Below are positions 1 through 10,014 of a stretch of 64,000 nucleotides of DNA, piece by piece. Within the stretch, counting starts at the first letter, position 1. Each line of letters opens with the position of its first letter. Source of the DNA: Tremella fuciformis (lineage: Eukaryota > Basidiomycota > Tremellomycetes > Tremellales > Tremellaceae); NCBI GenBank assembly GCA_032768795.1, contig CP136493.1:1550001-1614000 (forward strand). The letters are read 5' to 3'. The position numbers and the translations under genes are program-made. The notes under the pieces are model-generated. The model saw only the letters and a program-made list of their open reading frames with translations, did no database searches and was not told where the DNA came from.

Positions 1-1
1 C

Positions 2-505
2 AAGACGGCTAGACAATGCACGCTTGAGCGCATGCTCAGGGGCGCTGTCCCCACTGAGGTAGTGGACCCAAAGTAGGTCATGCTTTGACTACTTCAGCTC
101 ATCAACAGATACCCTGAGCCTTTCTACGGCCTGACACTGAACGTCTCCAGAGCCCCGTGCGCGTCGGGCGAGCTGAACGCTGCCGAGCTTGGAATTACCA
201 CGCAAATAGAGCTGCCGCAACTCAACAACCCTCCCGAGTGGACGGATATAGCCAGCTACGTGACGGTGACGCGATTCAGTCCCCGACCGGGGCTGGGTGT
301 CGTCACAGAGGTGAACGAGGATCCCGATCCTTTCGACCAGAACACCTGGCAGCTGACGACTCTGGCGCTACGAGTGATTTGGCCTCCCGTGCAGGACCGT
401 TCTTGGGTTACCGATCCCGACCCTTTCCTGACATTGGCGGAATGGCTTCTCCCTCCACCAACTACACTGACACCCCCTGGAATTGCGTCAGAGTACCGCC
501 ACTGA
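2..505 (+). CDS. Unknown protein, 3' part only (cut by window edge)
   Basis: An open frame runs from the first bases across a 39-nt intron (59-97, GT..CAG) to a TGA at 503-505. Exons are 2-58 and 98-505, with phase 0 at the junction. The visible 154 residues end in TPPGIASEYRH and contain the run SYVTVTRFSP. I do not recognise a family. The same order of segments (NPLYMLSLMIY-like, ADLGI-like, VTVSRF-like) occurs in the next plus-strand gene at 1157-1873, so the two look like diverged tandem paralogs. That similarity is the main support that this frame is coding. The start lies outside the window. Confidence 0.6.
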
Positions 506-596
506 CGATGGGGAGCAGGTGGCCGATGTAGTCTCTGTGCCAGTACGCACCAAGTGCTGTACTTCACGATGCGGGGGAAGACTTCCCCCACTGATT

Positions 597-951
597 TCAA
601 CAGATCAGCCTATGAGAAAATGCAGGCCGCTCGAATATCGGGTCCACTATGAAGTCAAACATCGCCGCATGATACAGTGAGCATCGAAAGCCGGCGCATG
701 CCACCTTGGAGGCCGAGACGCCAGAGCGTGTGGATGTAGCGCAAGGCATAATCACACTTGATGCGCAGAGCTCGCAATGGTCCACGTCGTTCTTGTGGTG
801 AGTAGGGAATAGTCATGAATGTATCGACGCACAACTTCATGAGTGTCGCACGGAACGGCAGGTCATCGGCGCGATCCATCTTCCTCTAGTCAGCGACGGC
901 TTCCCAGCGGCCTTCTTGGGACGTCAGCTTGTCGCACCTCACGCCTCTCAT
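597..951 (-). CDS. Possible small three-exon protein, unknown
   Basis: A minus-strand model has exons 951-943, 885-~716 and ~653-597. It gives about 79 residues with the run RATLMKLCVDTFMTIPYS. The first intron (886-942, 57 nt) has GTGAGG at its 5' end and a CTGAC branch site followed by TAG. The second (about 63 nt) begins GTGGCA and ends TTGAC..ATAG. The second intron is optional: without it the frame stops at 655. The composition looks protein-like, but no family is recognised and no paralog is in the window. It could also be an exon of something longer or a chance frame. Confidence 0.3.
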
Positions 952-1156
952 ACTTCAGGTCTGGCCCGCATCAGGATCTTACCTTTGAGCCTGTCAAAGT
1001 GTACTGCTCTTTGCTTCTCTGACCGTGCCCTTTGTGCTCTACGACTTGCAGATCGTACTGCCGCACTGGCGCAGGCAGCCGCTCGAACGAACCTTCTTTT
1101 CCCCCTCGTCCACACTTCACCTCCCTGGCCACAACTCGCCGCCAGCATTTGCCACA

Positions 1157-1873
1157 ATGACAACGAGTGGAATAGAGACCATCAGCTTTTCGTCCATCTG
1201 TCTGGCACACGAATCCGCGGTTCAGACTATAGACCTGAGCGTGCCACGCTCTGCGTCCATTCGCATTGACGGGGTGGACGAGCCCGTCGCCTTGGCCGCG
1301 TGCCTCAAAGACATCTACATCCCCTGTTTTCTGGGGCACGCGACGGCTGATCTGCGGCTGTACCCTTGCCGTACATTCGATGCAGAACAGGCCCAAGGCA
1401 GCCGAGTTACTCTGGGCAAGTGGCTCGGGGCGACATCTTCTGCTTCTGCCGAGGGTCAGGTCACTAATGAGTGGGTCAATGGGCAGCGCAAGCTACTGCA
1501 GTCGAGAAGCGAGCTGAGACGCAGGGTCAAGAACCCACTGTACATGCTGAGCCTGATGATATACACGTCGAACGCAGCCAAGTTCAAGGCAGAGCCCTTC
1601 GAGAGCCACACGCGGGACGGTGCAGATCTCGGCATTCAGGCCAAATGGCAGTATCCGACCCGCCTCCCATCTGGGGCTGTCGGCGAGGCCGAGTGGCTCG
1701 AGGTTCCCTGCTCGGTCACCGTGTCCCGTTTCGCTGCGGATGCTGAGCCGGGCGAGTCGTCGGACGATGAAGGTTCTATGTGGAGTGAGGAGCGTTTCGA
1801 CGTCAACAACGATTCGGCCGAAGCCGCTAACGCTCTCGAGGTCGAAGAGGACGCCTCAACCGATGCGGCGTGA
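1157..1873 (+). CDS. Unknown protein, paralog of the gene at 2-505
   Basis: A single-exon frame of 238 residues starts at the ATG at 1157; upstream in-frame codons have no ATG. The middle contains a basic patch (SELRRRVKN) followed by PLYMLSLMIYTSN, and the last 45 residues are strongly acidic (PGESSDDEGS). Segments line up in order with the partial gene just upstream: ADLGIQAKWQYP against AELGITTQIELP, and CSVTVSRFAA against SYVTVTRFSP. I do not know the family. The pairing suggests a local tandem duplication followed by divergence. Confidence 0.65.
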   Translation: MTTSGIETISFSSICLAHESAVQTIDLSVPRSASIRIDGVDEPVALAACLKDIYIPCFLGHATADLRLYPCRTFDAEQAQGSRVTLGKWLGATSSASAEGQVTNEWVNGQRKLLQSRSELRRRVKNPLYMLSLMIYTSNAAKFKAEPFESHTRDGADLGIQAKWQYPTRLPSGAVGEAEWLEVPCSVTVSRFAADAEPGESSDDEGSMWSEERFDVNNDSAEAANALEVEEDASTDAA

Positions 1874-2063
1874 CTGCGATTGTCGCGGCATGCTGTGTAC
1901 ACGATCCCTTGTCCATATTGTCATCCGCTTACATGTATGCAGAGCCTCGTCTCAATTCGTGTCGTGTCGGTCGTCCCAACTAATACGAGTACTCGTTCGG
2001 GTCGTTGGCCCCAAATGGGCAGCACTGGCACATGACCGCGCCCACACACAGCCCAGCTGCATC

Positions 2064-2507
2064 TCAGCCTCCCTCCCACCGACCTTTGTCCGGCGGAGCA
2101 GGCCACTCACCCAACCAAGACCACCTGCTCTGCTCCTTGTCCACCTTGACAGGCTGCCCTAAACACCCGACGCCCTGATGATCCGGCAAGAGGCTCGGGG
2201 GGAGAGTCGGCCTCGCCGCCGGGTCGGAGGAGAGATTGCTAGAGAGGCTGGCGTAGGGCCTGGAGCGAGACGGGGGCTCGAGGATCGATCGAAGCGCGGT
2301 GGTTGCAGCAGGGTGAATCGGGGCTGTCGACGACGAGGCTCGTTCTTTGCCTTTGTGCGGGCTGGCACCAGCAAGTGGGATGACATTCCCGTCCCCCAGT
2401 GCGTCCCAACTGATCTGCCGAGTCCCCTTGGGTCTCTCTTCTCTTGCGCTTGCTCCCAGAGTCGTGGTGCTCGTTTTCGGTGCGGACGGCCCCGGGTCGC
2501 TGGACAC
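2064..2507 (-). CDS. Hypothetical Ser/Pro-rich protein, start made by splicing
   Basis: A 147-residue frame begins SSDPGPSAPKTSTTT and ends PPDKGRWEGG; it is rich in Ser, Pro and Ala. There is no genomic ATG at its beginning. Immediately upstream lies a well-formed 51-nt intron (GTGAGT ... CTGAC ... CAG) whose removal joins an A to TG and would make ATG in this frame. An upstream ATG at 2574 reads a different, less protein-like frame across the same junction. No family recognised. Either frame, or neither, may be translated. Confidence 0.35.
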   Translation of the reverse strand: MSSDPGPSAPKTSTTTLGASAREERPKGTRQISWDALGDGNVIPLAGASPHKGKERASSSTAPIHPAATTALRSILEPPSRSRPYASLSSNLSSDPAARPTLPPSLLPDHQGVGCLGQPVKVDKEQSRWSWLGEWPAPPDKGRWEGG

Positions 2508-2859
2508 TGTCCGGAGTCAGCCACGCCGTCCAGCGACGGACGGGAGAGAGACTCACTGCCTCCGCAATCACCATGCCCCTACCTCAGGTCATCCCAGAAT
2601 GCCAGTGTGCAAGAGGATGCATCTCGGGTCAGTCGGTGACATTGCAAACACAGCGCAGCCGCAAGCCGCCGCGTCGACGCCCAGGAACAAGCCAGCCTGC
2701 ACACGACAACGACAACGGAAGCGAAATGTTCCGTCCGCTGCCGTCATCCTTCCATTCCACTGCCCGGTCGTACTCTACAGCATGCATGGAGGCTGGATGG
2801 ATATCGATGCAACGTGATGATCTACATCTCTGACGCTTCTAAATCGGCACATCTCGTCC

Positions 2860-5348
2860 TTACGCGTTCAATGACACGGCGCCCACATCGGGCATATCCT
2901 CGGTGCGCTCAATCAGCTTGGTGACTTTGCCAATGGCCACCGTTTTGCCTGCGATCAGTGGCGTTTCGACGTGAGAGACACGACCTACCCTCGTCTCGCA
3001 GCGTAAATCTGCCCAGCATCTTGTAGTCGTCCCATGTCTCGATACAGATAGGCGCAGTTGTCTCGATCAATGCAGATACGCGCATGCCCACTTTGGCAAA
3101 CTGAGGTGGCTTTTTCGACTTGCGCTTTGTCTTCTTGTCGTAATAGTGCAGGAGGGACTAAAGCATCAGCGACTTGGATCAAGATTGTAGTGGAGGACAC
3201 ACCGTCAGCGTCACCTCCTCTGCCAGGGTGTGCACGTGCAGCACACAGCTGTAGCCCGAACAGATGATGTTCTTCGTCTCGACGATCGACAAGTCTGCCT
3301 TGAAGGCAGTGACAGCCTTGACAGGCCGAGTAGTTGAAGTGAGCACGAAACCGGGAGAGACATCCTCGTCGGATATTCCTCGTAGACGCAGACGGATGTT
3401 GTCGCCACAGAACGCCTGTTCCATCTCCTCAGCTTGCTCTGTGTAGATACCTGCCACTTCGATAGTGGACTGAGCATCAGTAAACCACTCCTGTACGAAC
3501 AATCCCGAGTGATGGACCTACCTTGTTCGGCATTAATAGCAGGGTGTCGCCCTTCTTCACTCGACCCGACTCGATCTTGCCCATGACCATGGTTCCCATT
3601 TCGTTGTATTTCTCCGATATGGGAAGCATGAATGGCGCATTGATGTTACGATCCATGATGGTCATGCTGTCGAGGAAGCCGAGGAGTGACGGGCCACTAC
3701 ACTGTCAGCGCGACATTCAAGGCGTGAAGTGAGTTTACGGACTCATACCACGGCGCGGTAGATTTGGGCACCACATCCTTCATATTCTCTCCCTGCTGCG
3801 CAGACACTGGAATGAACGTCAAGTCGGTCTTCGGGTTGAAGCCACAAGCTTTCAGGAAAGGAGTGATCTTTCCGCAGATTTCGTCGTAGCGCGCCTTGTC
3901 CCATTGCACGGTCGGGTCGTCCATCTTGTTGACAACGACGACGAGCTTGTTGATACCGTTGTTCTTGATCAAGACGGCATGCTCGCGAGTCTGTCCGTCT
4001 CGCTCGAAACCGGTCTCAAACTCGCCTTTTCGGGCAGACAACACCTACATTGTCAGCTGTGCATGAGAGCGATGACAATGAGGCTCACCAACATAGCCAC
4101 GTCCGCCTGAGCAGCGCCGGTGATCATACTCGGCACGTACGTCTTGTGACCAGGGGCGTCCAGAATGGTGTATCTCCTGTTGTCCGTCTCAAAGTACGCC
4201 CGTCCCACCTCGACAGTCTTGCCCTTCGCCCTCTCCTCCTTGCCAGAGTCGAGCGCCCATGACAAGTACCACGTGTCTCTGCCGGCTGCCTTGGCCTCCT
4301 GCTCGTACTTCTCCATCGTCCGCTTGTCCACCGCGCCGGTCAAGAACAACAGCTGACCGCCCATGGTGGATTTGCCGGCGTCGACGTGCCCAGTGAAGAT
4401 GATGTTGAGGTGTCCTTTGACGTTGGGGTCCTTGACGTCGTCGCCGTACAGGTCCCGCATGGCTTCGGCCCCAGCTGCAGTCTGCTCTTTGAAGATGGCG
4501 TCTGCGTCGTTCTTCGCGCTGACTTTGGTAAAGTTGGTCGCGGATGCTGCGGGAGCAGTAGAAGGTGTAGGGGTCGAGGTGCCCGACGCGCCCTTGACGA
4601 CCTTTGCCTGGGCGTCGGTGGCGGGTGGAGGAGGAGCCGAGTCCACCGACGGTGCAGGCTCGGGGGCTGTGGCGGGAGGAGCGGGTTTCGGGTCGGCAGG
4701 TGCAGGTGTGGGTGCTGGCGAAGGCGCAGGGGACGCTCTCGCCGCCGGTGTGGGTGCTGGAGACTCTTTCTTCTCCTCTGGCTTCTTGCCAATGCTGAGC
4801 GACACAGACTTGGCTCCCCCTCCGATGCTGAGGGACGGGGCCGCCTTGGGCGCACCGGCGCCTATACTGAGGGACGGGGCGGGTTTGGCACCTCCAATGC
4901 TGAGCGACACGGGCTTGCCGCTCGACGTGGCGGCGGCTTTGGGTGCTTCGCTCGAGCCGGCAGGAGCGGGGGTGGACGAGGAGGGGAAAGAAGGGGGCTG
5001 GAAGCCCTGCACCGATCGCGCGTGGGGAGGTGTATAAGTCTGCCTTTCCCCAGGGACGAACGCGCGCTGCTGAGGCTGCTGCTGCTGGGGCTGCTGGCTG
5101 TACTGCGGGTACCCGCCGTACTGGCCGTACTGCTGTCCGTAGCCGCCTCCACCAGCGCCGGCGCCGTACGCAGAGTACCCTCCGTACCCCTGCTGCTGCC
5201 CTTGCGCCTGGCCATACTGGGCGTACGGGTCGTATGGCGCCTGCCCCTGCTGGCCATTGGGCTGCTGGCCGCGGGGCACGAACGGTTGTTGGCCGCCGGG
5301 GCGGAACTCGTAGGCCCCCGGGTTGAAGTTGCCTTGTTGACCTGACAT
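2860..5348 (-). CDS. SUP35: Eukaryotic release factor 3 (eRF3), Sup35
   Basis: This is the translation-termination GTPase that partners eRF1 in the cytosol. Exons are 5348-4089, 4044-3743, 3696-3522, 3469-3203, 3157-2989 and 2948-2860, giving 753 residues. Residues 1 to about 115 are a Gln/Gly/Tyr-rich prion-like region (for example QYGQAQGQQQGYGGYS). A linker follows with four SLSIG repeats and a long Pro/Ala stretch. The EF-1alpha-like GTPase starts near residue 320 with GHVDAGKS, then DAPGH and NKMD. The C-terminal beta barrels include KSKKPPQFAKVGM and LGRFTLRDEG. The start MSGQQGN is the first Met after the upstream divergent promoter; an in-frame Met further up (MILNSIS) is possible but not family-like. 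Confidence 0.96.
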
Positions 5349-5603
5349 GTCGCGAGGTCTTTTATGCGATATCGAGTTGAGGATCACGAGTGAGAGGTCT
5401 CAACCCTCCCCCTTTCTTTGTAGATGTCAGAGAGCAACCGCCACCGGCACGAGACCTCACCAAAATCGGGTGATCGACTCGAATGCCACGTCATGGGAAT
5501 TCTCACTCGCGAGACAATAGATAGTCCGGGTCCGAGCGTCGACCAGCAATTTCAGTGTCCACCGCTGCGACCCCGTCGACTTGGCTTCTCGACTCGTCGG
5601 TGC
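5349..5603. promoter_or_regulatory. Divergent promoter SUP35 / Arc1-like gene
   Basis: These 255 bp separate the start codons of two translation factors transcribed away from each other. No clear TATA box is seen. The right part contains an ATG at 5424 in frame with the Arc1-like gene, so the 5' UTR or an N-terminal extension of that gene may begin here. Confidence 0.5.
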
Positions 5604-7153
5604 ATGCTCACGTACACCTTGCGCCTACGCACCGTCGCCTTACCTAGATCGAGGATACAACTCAGAGGCTATAGCCGCGCCATGAGCGTCCCCGAATTTG
5701 TGGCTGCCGCCGAGAAGGCCGACCCCTCCCTGGCGGGCTCGTCTGAGAAGGACAAGGCGGCCATCTCAAAGCTGCTAGGCGAGACCGAGGCTTTGAGCCA
5801 GAGCATACCGGTCAGTCCGGCTGCATCTCTATCGAAGGACGGACTATTAGCTGATCCTCAGAGCCTCGAGGAGAAGCTCACATTCTTGACATACCTCCAC
5901 TCGAACGCCCCTTCCAGTGCAGATGTCAGCTTGTACTGTCACCTGCATCCTTCCATGGTCTGTCTACTCTTCGGGCGATCACTGGTGCCATAATAATCTT
6001 CCAGGCATCCGCTCCCTCTTCTCAGCATCCCGCCCACCCATCCGTGCTCCGCTACTTCCTTCACCTCCAATCCCTTTCCCCGGTCCAATCTGCCCAATCC
6101 CAACTGCCCAACTCCTTCCCGCCACTAGACATCGACGTCTCCGAGCTTCCTGCCCCCGAACGCAAAGTCGTTGTGCCGCCTAAGAAGGAGAAGAAGGACA
6201 AGAAGGCAGCTGCTCCGGCACCGGCAGGCGGCATCGTCGAGGCAGTGACAGGAGCCGCGACTTCTGCGGTGGCTTCCGCATCAGGGGCGGCTATCACTGC
6301 CGCAGTTTCGGTTGCCGGTGCCGCCGAGGCGGTCAAAGAGGCCGTGCTTGGAGACGGCAAGGCTCAGGCAAAGAAGGAGAAGAAGGAAAAGAAGGAGAAA
6401 AAGGACAAGCCAAAGGCCGAGCCGGTCAAGGATGAGGGTCCTCAACCGAGCATGATTGACATGCGGGTTGGCAAAGTGCTGGATGGTCAGTCTGGGCAGC
6501 TGGCTGCAGGGTTTTGAGCTGATAATTAGTGAAGCGTCATCCTGACGCAGACTCGCTATATGTCGAGCAGATTGACGTCGGAGAGGCTGAGCCTCGCACA
6601 GTCTGCTCTGGCCTTGTCAAGTATATGAGCGAGGATGAGATTCGGGGAGCGACGATCATTGTCATCGTGAGTATGATTGGAGAATGACGGGTGGTAGCTG
6701 ACGGTCAGTGCAACCTGAAACCCGTGACTATGCGAGGCGTCAAGTCTTTCGCCATGTTGTTGTGCGCCTCGTCGAAGGATGGCAAAGTCGAGGGAGGGGT
6801 CGAATTTGTGCTCCCTCCACCAGGATCTCAGCCGGGAGAGCGGATCTACTTTGAGGGCGAAAAGTATGAGAGTGAGTCTTCCTCTGCGATCATATGTGGA
6901 AGAGAGAGCTGACTTTGCAGCTGCTACCCCCGAAACCCAGCTCAACCCGAAAAAGAAGGTGTTCGAGACGATTCAGCCTGTAAGCAGTGCTCTCGGCGGC
7001 CGCACAAGGGATGCTGATGATGAACAGGGCTTCATCACACTCGACAATCTCGAAGCTGCCTGGGTCAACCCCGAGACGAAAGAGGTGCATCGTATCCGCA
7101 CCAAGGACGGCGTGTGCAAAGCCAAAAGCTTTGTGGGTGCGAGTCTATCATGA
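5604..7153 (+). CDS. ARC1: Arc1/AIMP1-type tRNA-binding cofactor (EMAPII domain)
   Basis: This is a tRNA-binding scaffold of the family that delivers tRNA to aminoacyl-tRNA synthetases. Exons are 5604-5957, 6005-6485, 6530-6666, 6709-6871, 6921-6979 and 7028-7153, giving 439 residues. An N-terminal GST-C-like part (about 27-150) is followed by an Ala-rich and Lys-rich linker ([15 protein letters not shown]). The C-terminal OB-fold/EMAPII domain runs from about 266: [46 protein letters not shown]. There are two in-frame starts. The first (5604) adds a basic, acid-poor stretch, [17 protein letters not shown], that looks like a mitochondrial presequence. The second Met is at 5682 (MSVPEF). The ARC1 symbol is by family. 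Confidence 0.9.
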
Positions 7154-8044
7154 TCTCCATCTATGTTAGTCTGCTTATGACCTCACTGGCCGGGTGGCGG
7201 TAACTTGGTCTTTTTCAGGGTGCACGGATACACTGCACGCGTCCCTGTCTTTCGTTTCTTTGAACTGTTTTGAACTGTTGCTCGTTTTGTTTCATCCTAT
7301 TCTCGGCGCTCTCGCCTAGTCTCTCCCCTCTCCCTCCTCCTTGTGTGTCTACCAGTGATCCCACCGGACAGACAGTGTTTCTCATCGCATCGCATCGCCT
7401 CCCCACGGCCAACGGACCGACCGACGACCCTCCCTTGGTGCACAGCCGCCCTCTTACTTCCCTTCCGTTGCCGTCTCCCAGTAACGCCTCGCCGCTTCCG
7501 ACTAGTAGAGCAGTACCTGGGGAGCACGGATCTACGAGTCTACTCCTTTGAATGGCAGTGATCAGTAATCATTGATCAGTGATCAGTGATCATTGATCGC
7601 CTCGTAAGCCATAGCGAGATCCAAGCCCACCCTTCCTCTCCAATCACATCACGCACCGACGTCACTCTTTGTCAAGACGACCATCAACCCATCTCGACAC
7701 CAAATAACTACGAGTAGAGCACCGGCCGCGCGTGTCTCGGATACATCTCACTTCCACATTCCATTCCAGCTACCACCACCTACCCCGCTACCGCTACCCG
7801 GCCGCCGATCGCATCTCGAGGCGGTGTGTGAGTGTGTGTGTTGTGTCATTCCTTTGTCTCGGCTTGACCTCTTTCGGTCGACAGAGGTATCCCTTCCCCT
7901 TTACGTCCGTCCGAACAAACGCAAACGCGACTCATCGCTTGTGGCCTCTCATCTGCTTCTCCCGCTTCAACTTCCCATCTCTCATCCACCTCTCTCTTCG
8001 CTCTTTCTCGCCAGCATCTTCCCACGACCCCCTCGTCACTCGAC
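7154..8044 (+). promoter_or_regulatory. Long upstream region / 5' leader of UAP1
   Basis: No gene is seen in these 890 bp. The right half is strongly pyrimidine-rich on the coding strand, as expected for a long fungal leader. It also contains a cluster of TGATCA-type palindromes at 7558-7599, listed separately. Confidence 0.5.
7558..7599. repeat. Cluster of TGATCA / TGATCATTGATC palindromic repeats
   Basis: Within 42 bp there are three TGATCA hexamers, plus TAATCA and ATTGATC variants, arranged head to tail. The cluster sits about 450 bp upstream of the UAP1 start and could bind a dimeric regulator. No factor can be named. Confidence 0.6.
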
Positions 8045-9727
8045 ATGACGGCCTCGCTGCCCAATGGCGATGCCGTCTCTCCTTCCTCGCCGCCACCGGT
8101 AGACCCCATCGTGCTCGCCAAGCTGCGTACGACGTACGATGCCGCGGGCCAGTCGCACGTCTTCACCTTCTACGACACCCTCTCCCCCGCTGAACAAGCT
8201 TCTCTCGTATCACAACTCGCGTCGATCGACGTGAATCGCGTCAACAGGATCTACGCAACGGCCGTGGCCGCTGACGGCGCCATCACGCCGCCAGCAGAGA
8301 ATGTCACGCACGATGACTCGCTCGCACTCGGCGGCAACCTCATCGCCCGCGTTTCGTCCCGTCCTCCTTCGCCCATGCCGGAAGAGGTCTTGCCACTTCC
8401 GCAAGAAGCATGTGCCAGCGCGGTCAACAACCCCGTAGAGGAGGCCAAGTGGAGAGAGATCGGTCTGCACGCTGTGGCGGAGAACAAGGTAGCCGTGCTG
8501 CTCATGGCGGGAGGGCAAGGGACGCGGTTGGGCTCCAGCTTGCCAAAGGGCATGTACGACATCAAGCTCCCCTCTGGTCTCACGCTGTTCCAGTATCAAG
8601 CAAGCAGGATCTCACGGCTGGAACGCGTGGCCGAGGAGGTCTGCGGCAAGGAGAAGGGCAGCGTGACGATCAGGTGGTATGTCATGACATCCGGTCCGAC
8701 GCGGAAGGCCACCGAGGCATATTTCGAGAAGATGGACTATTTCGGTCTGCGCAAGGACAGTGTGATCTTCTTCGAGCAGGGTAAGTCGTGCAAGCACGTT
8801 GGGAGGTATTGCAGCTTACGGTTAGGTGTCTTGCCTGCACTGTCCGAATCAGGCAAGCTGATGCTCTCTTCGCCATCCTCGGTCGCCGTTGCACCCGATG
8901 GCAACGGCGGTCTCTATGCCGCCCTTCGCCGGCCGCTCAACCCAACGACAACGACCACTGTCATGTCGGACCTTCGGGCGCATGGAGTCGAGTACATCCA
9001 CGGCTACTGCGTCGATAACTGCCTGGTCCGCGTAGCAGATCCCGTCTTCATGGGATGCTGCATGTCCCGCGGAGCCGAGGCGGGCGCCAAAGTGGTACGG
9101 AAGTCAAACCCCACCGAGTCAGTTGGCGTGCTGGCCAAACGCGGGGACAAGTTCTCCGTGGTCGAGTACTCGGAACTGAGCAAAGACAAAGCCGAGGCTC
9201 GCGCCGAGGACGGCACCCTCTCCTTCTGGGCAGGCAACATCGCCAACCACTTTTACACTGTCGATTTCCTGGAAGGCATGGAGGCGATGGAGAAGCAGAT
9301 GGCATTCCACATTGCGCGCAAAAAGATCCCCACCGTCGACCTCGTCACAGGCGAGCCGGTCAAGCCTGCCGTGCCGAACGGCATGAAGCTCGAGCTCTTC
9401 GTCTTTGACGTCTTCCCGTTCACCAAGAAACTCTGTGTGCTCGAGGTCGACCGACAGGAAGAGTTCTCGCCGCTCAAGAACGCCCCCGGTAGCAAAGCCG
9501 ACTGTCCCGAGACCAGCCGACGGGATCTCCTCGCCCAGCAACGCCGGTGGCTCGAGGCGGCCGGTGCCACCGTCCTCGATGGGTGCGACGTCGAGGTCCT
9601 TCCGGCAGTCAGCTATTCTGGCGAAGGGCTCGAATGGGCAAAGGGCAAGACGTACGGCGGCACAGGCGTCGTCGTCCTCCCGCAAGTGTTCGTCGCCCCG
9701 ACCGAGACTCACCTGTATGGCTACTAG
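8045..9727 (+). CDS. UAP1: UDP-N-acetylglucosamine pyrophosphorylase
   Basis: The enzyme makes UDP-GlcNAc from UTP and GlcNAc-1-phosphate in the cytosol, the precursor for chitin, N-glycans and GPI anchors. Exons are 8045-8780 and 8826-9727, giving 545 residues. The nucleotide-binding signature LMAGGQGTRLGSSLPKGMYD lies near residues 150-170. Other family blocks are VAVAPDGNGGLY and ANHFYTVDFL. The single 45-nt intron is a multiple of three and contains no stop, so retention would insert 15 residues (GKSCKHVGR...) between FFEQ and the LPAL block. Family alignment (FFEQG-LP) supports removal. It is convergent with the gene ending at 10015. Confidence 0.96.
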   Translation: MTASLPNGDAVSPSSPPPVDPIVLAKLRTTYDAAGQSHVFTFYDTLSPAEQASLVSQLASIDVNRVNRIYATAVAADGAITPPAENVTHDDSLALGGNLIARVSSRPPSPMPEEVLPLPQEACASAVNNPVEEAKWREIGLHAVAENKVAVLLMAGGQGTRLGSSLPKGMYDIKLPSGLTLFQYQASRISRLERVAEEVCGKEKGSVTIRWYVMTSGPTRKATEAYFEKMDYFGLRKDSVIFFEQGKSCKHVGRYCSLRLGVLPALSESGKLMLSSPSSVAVAPDGNGGLYAALRRPLNPTTTTTVMSDLRAHGVEYIHGYCVDNCLVRVADPVFMGCCMSRGAEAGAKVVRKSNPTESVGVLAKRGDKFSVVEYSELSKDKAEARAEDGTLSFWAGNIANHFYTVDFLEGMEAMEKQMAFHIARKKIPTVDLVTGEPVKPAVPNGMKLELFVFDVFPFTKKLCVLEVDRQEEFSPLKNAPGSKADCPETSRRDLLAQQRRWLEAAGATVLDGCDVEVLPAVSYSGEGLEWAKGKTYGGTGVVVLPQVFVAPTETHLYGY

Positions 9728-10014
9728 CTATTAGCTATCAGATCCTCTCTGTCTCATGTTTCCCGTGTACAATGGACATTCCCTCTCTTGATGGCCTGCC
9801 GGTACCGACCGGCCGGCCATACATACATACATTCAGTCAGAACAGCATCAGCATCGCCTCGCTTTGTCATAGCTACGACGACCACGACCATGAACAGAAT
9901 CAGAACCGCATGCGAAACTCGCAGTGTTTATTAGTCTGACAAGCCGGTATGAGTCCGCACCGCCGTGTGGTAGCGTGGGAGACTTCATCGTGTATATGCA
10001 TACAACATGTGGGA

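Noticed and set aside
2347..2833. Overlapping plus-strand frames
   Set aside because: Composition is poor in both, and the minus strand has a better-formed intron and frame here.
4386..5345. 319-codon plus-strand frame opposite Sup35
   Set aside because: It is antisense to the Pro/Ala/Gln-rich N-terminus of Sup35; the translation is Arg/Gly/Leu low complexity.
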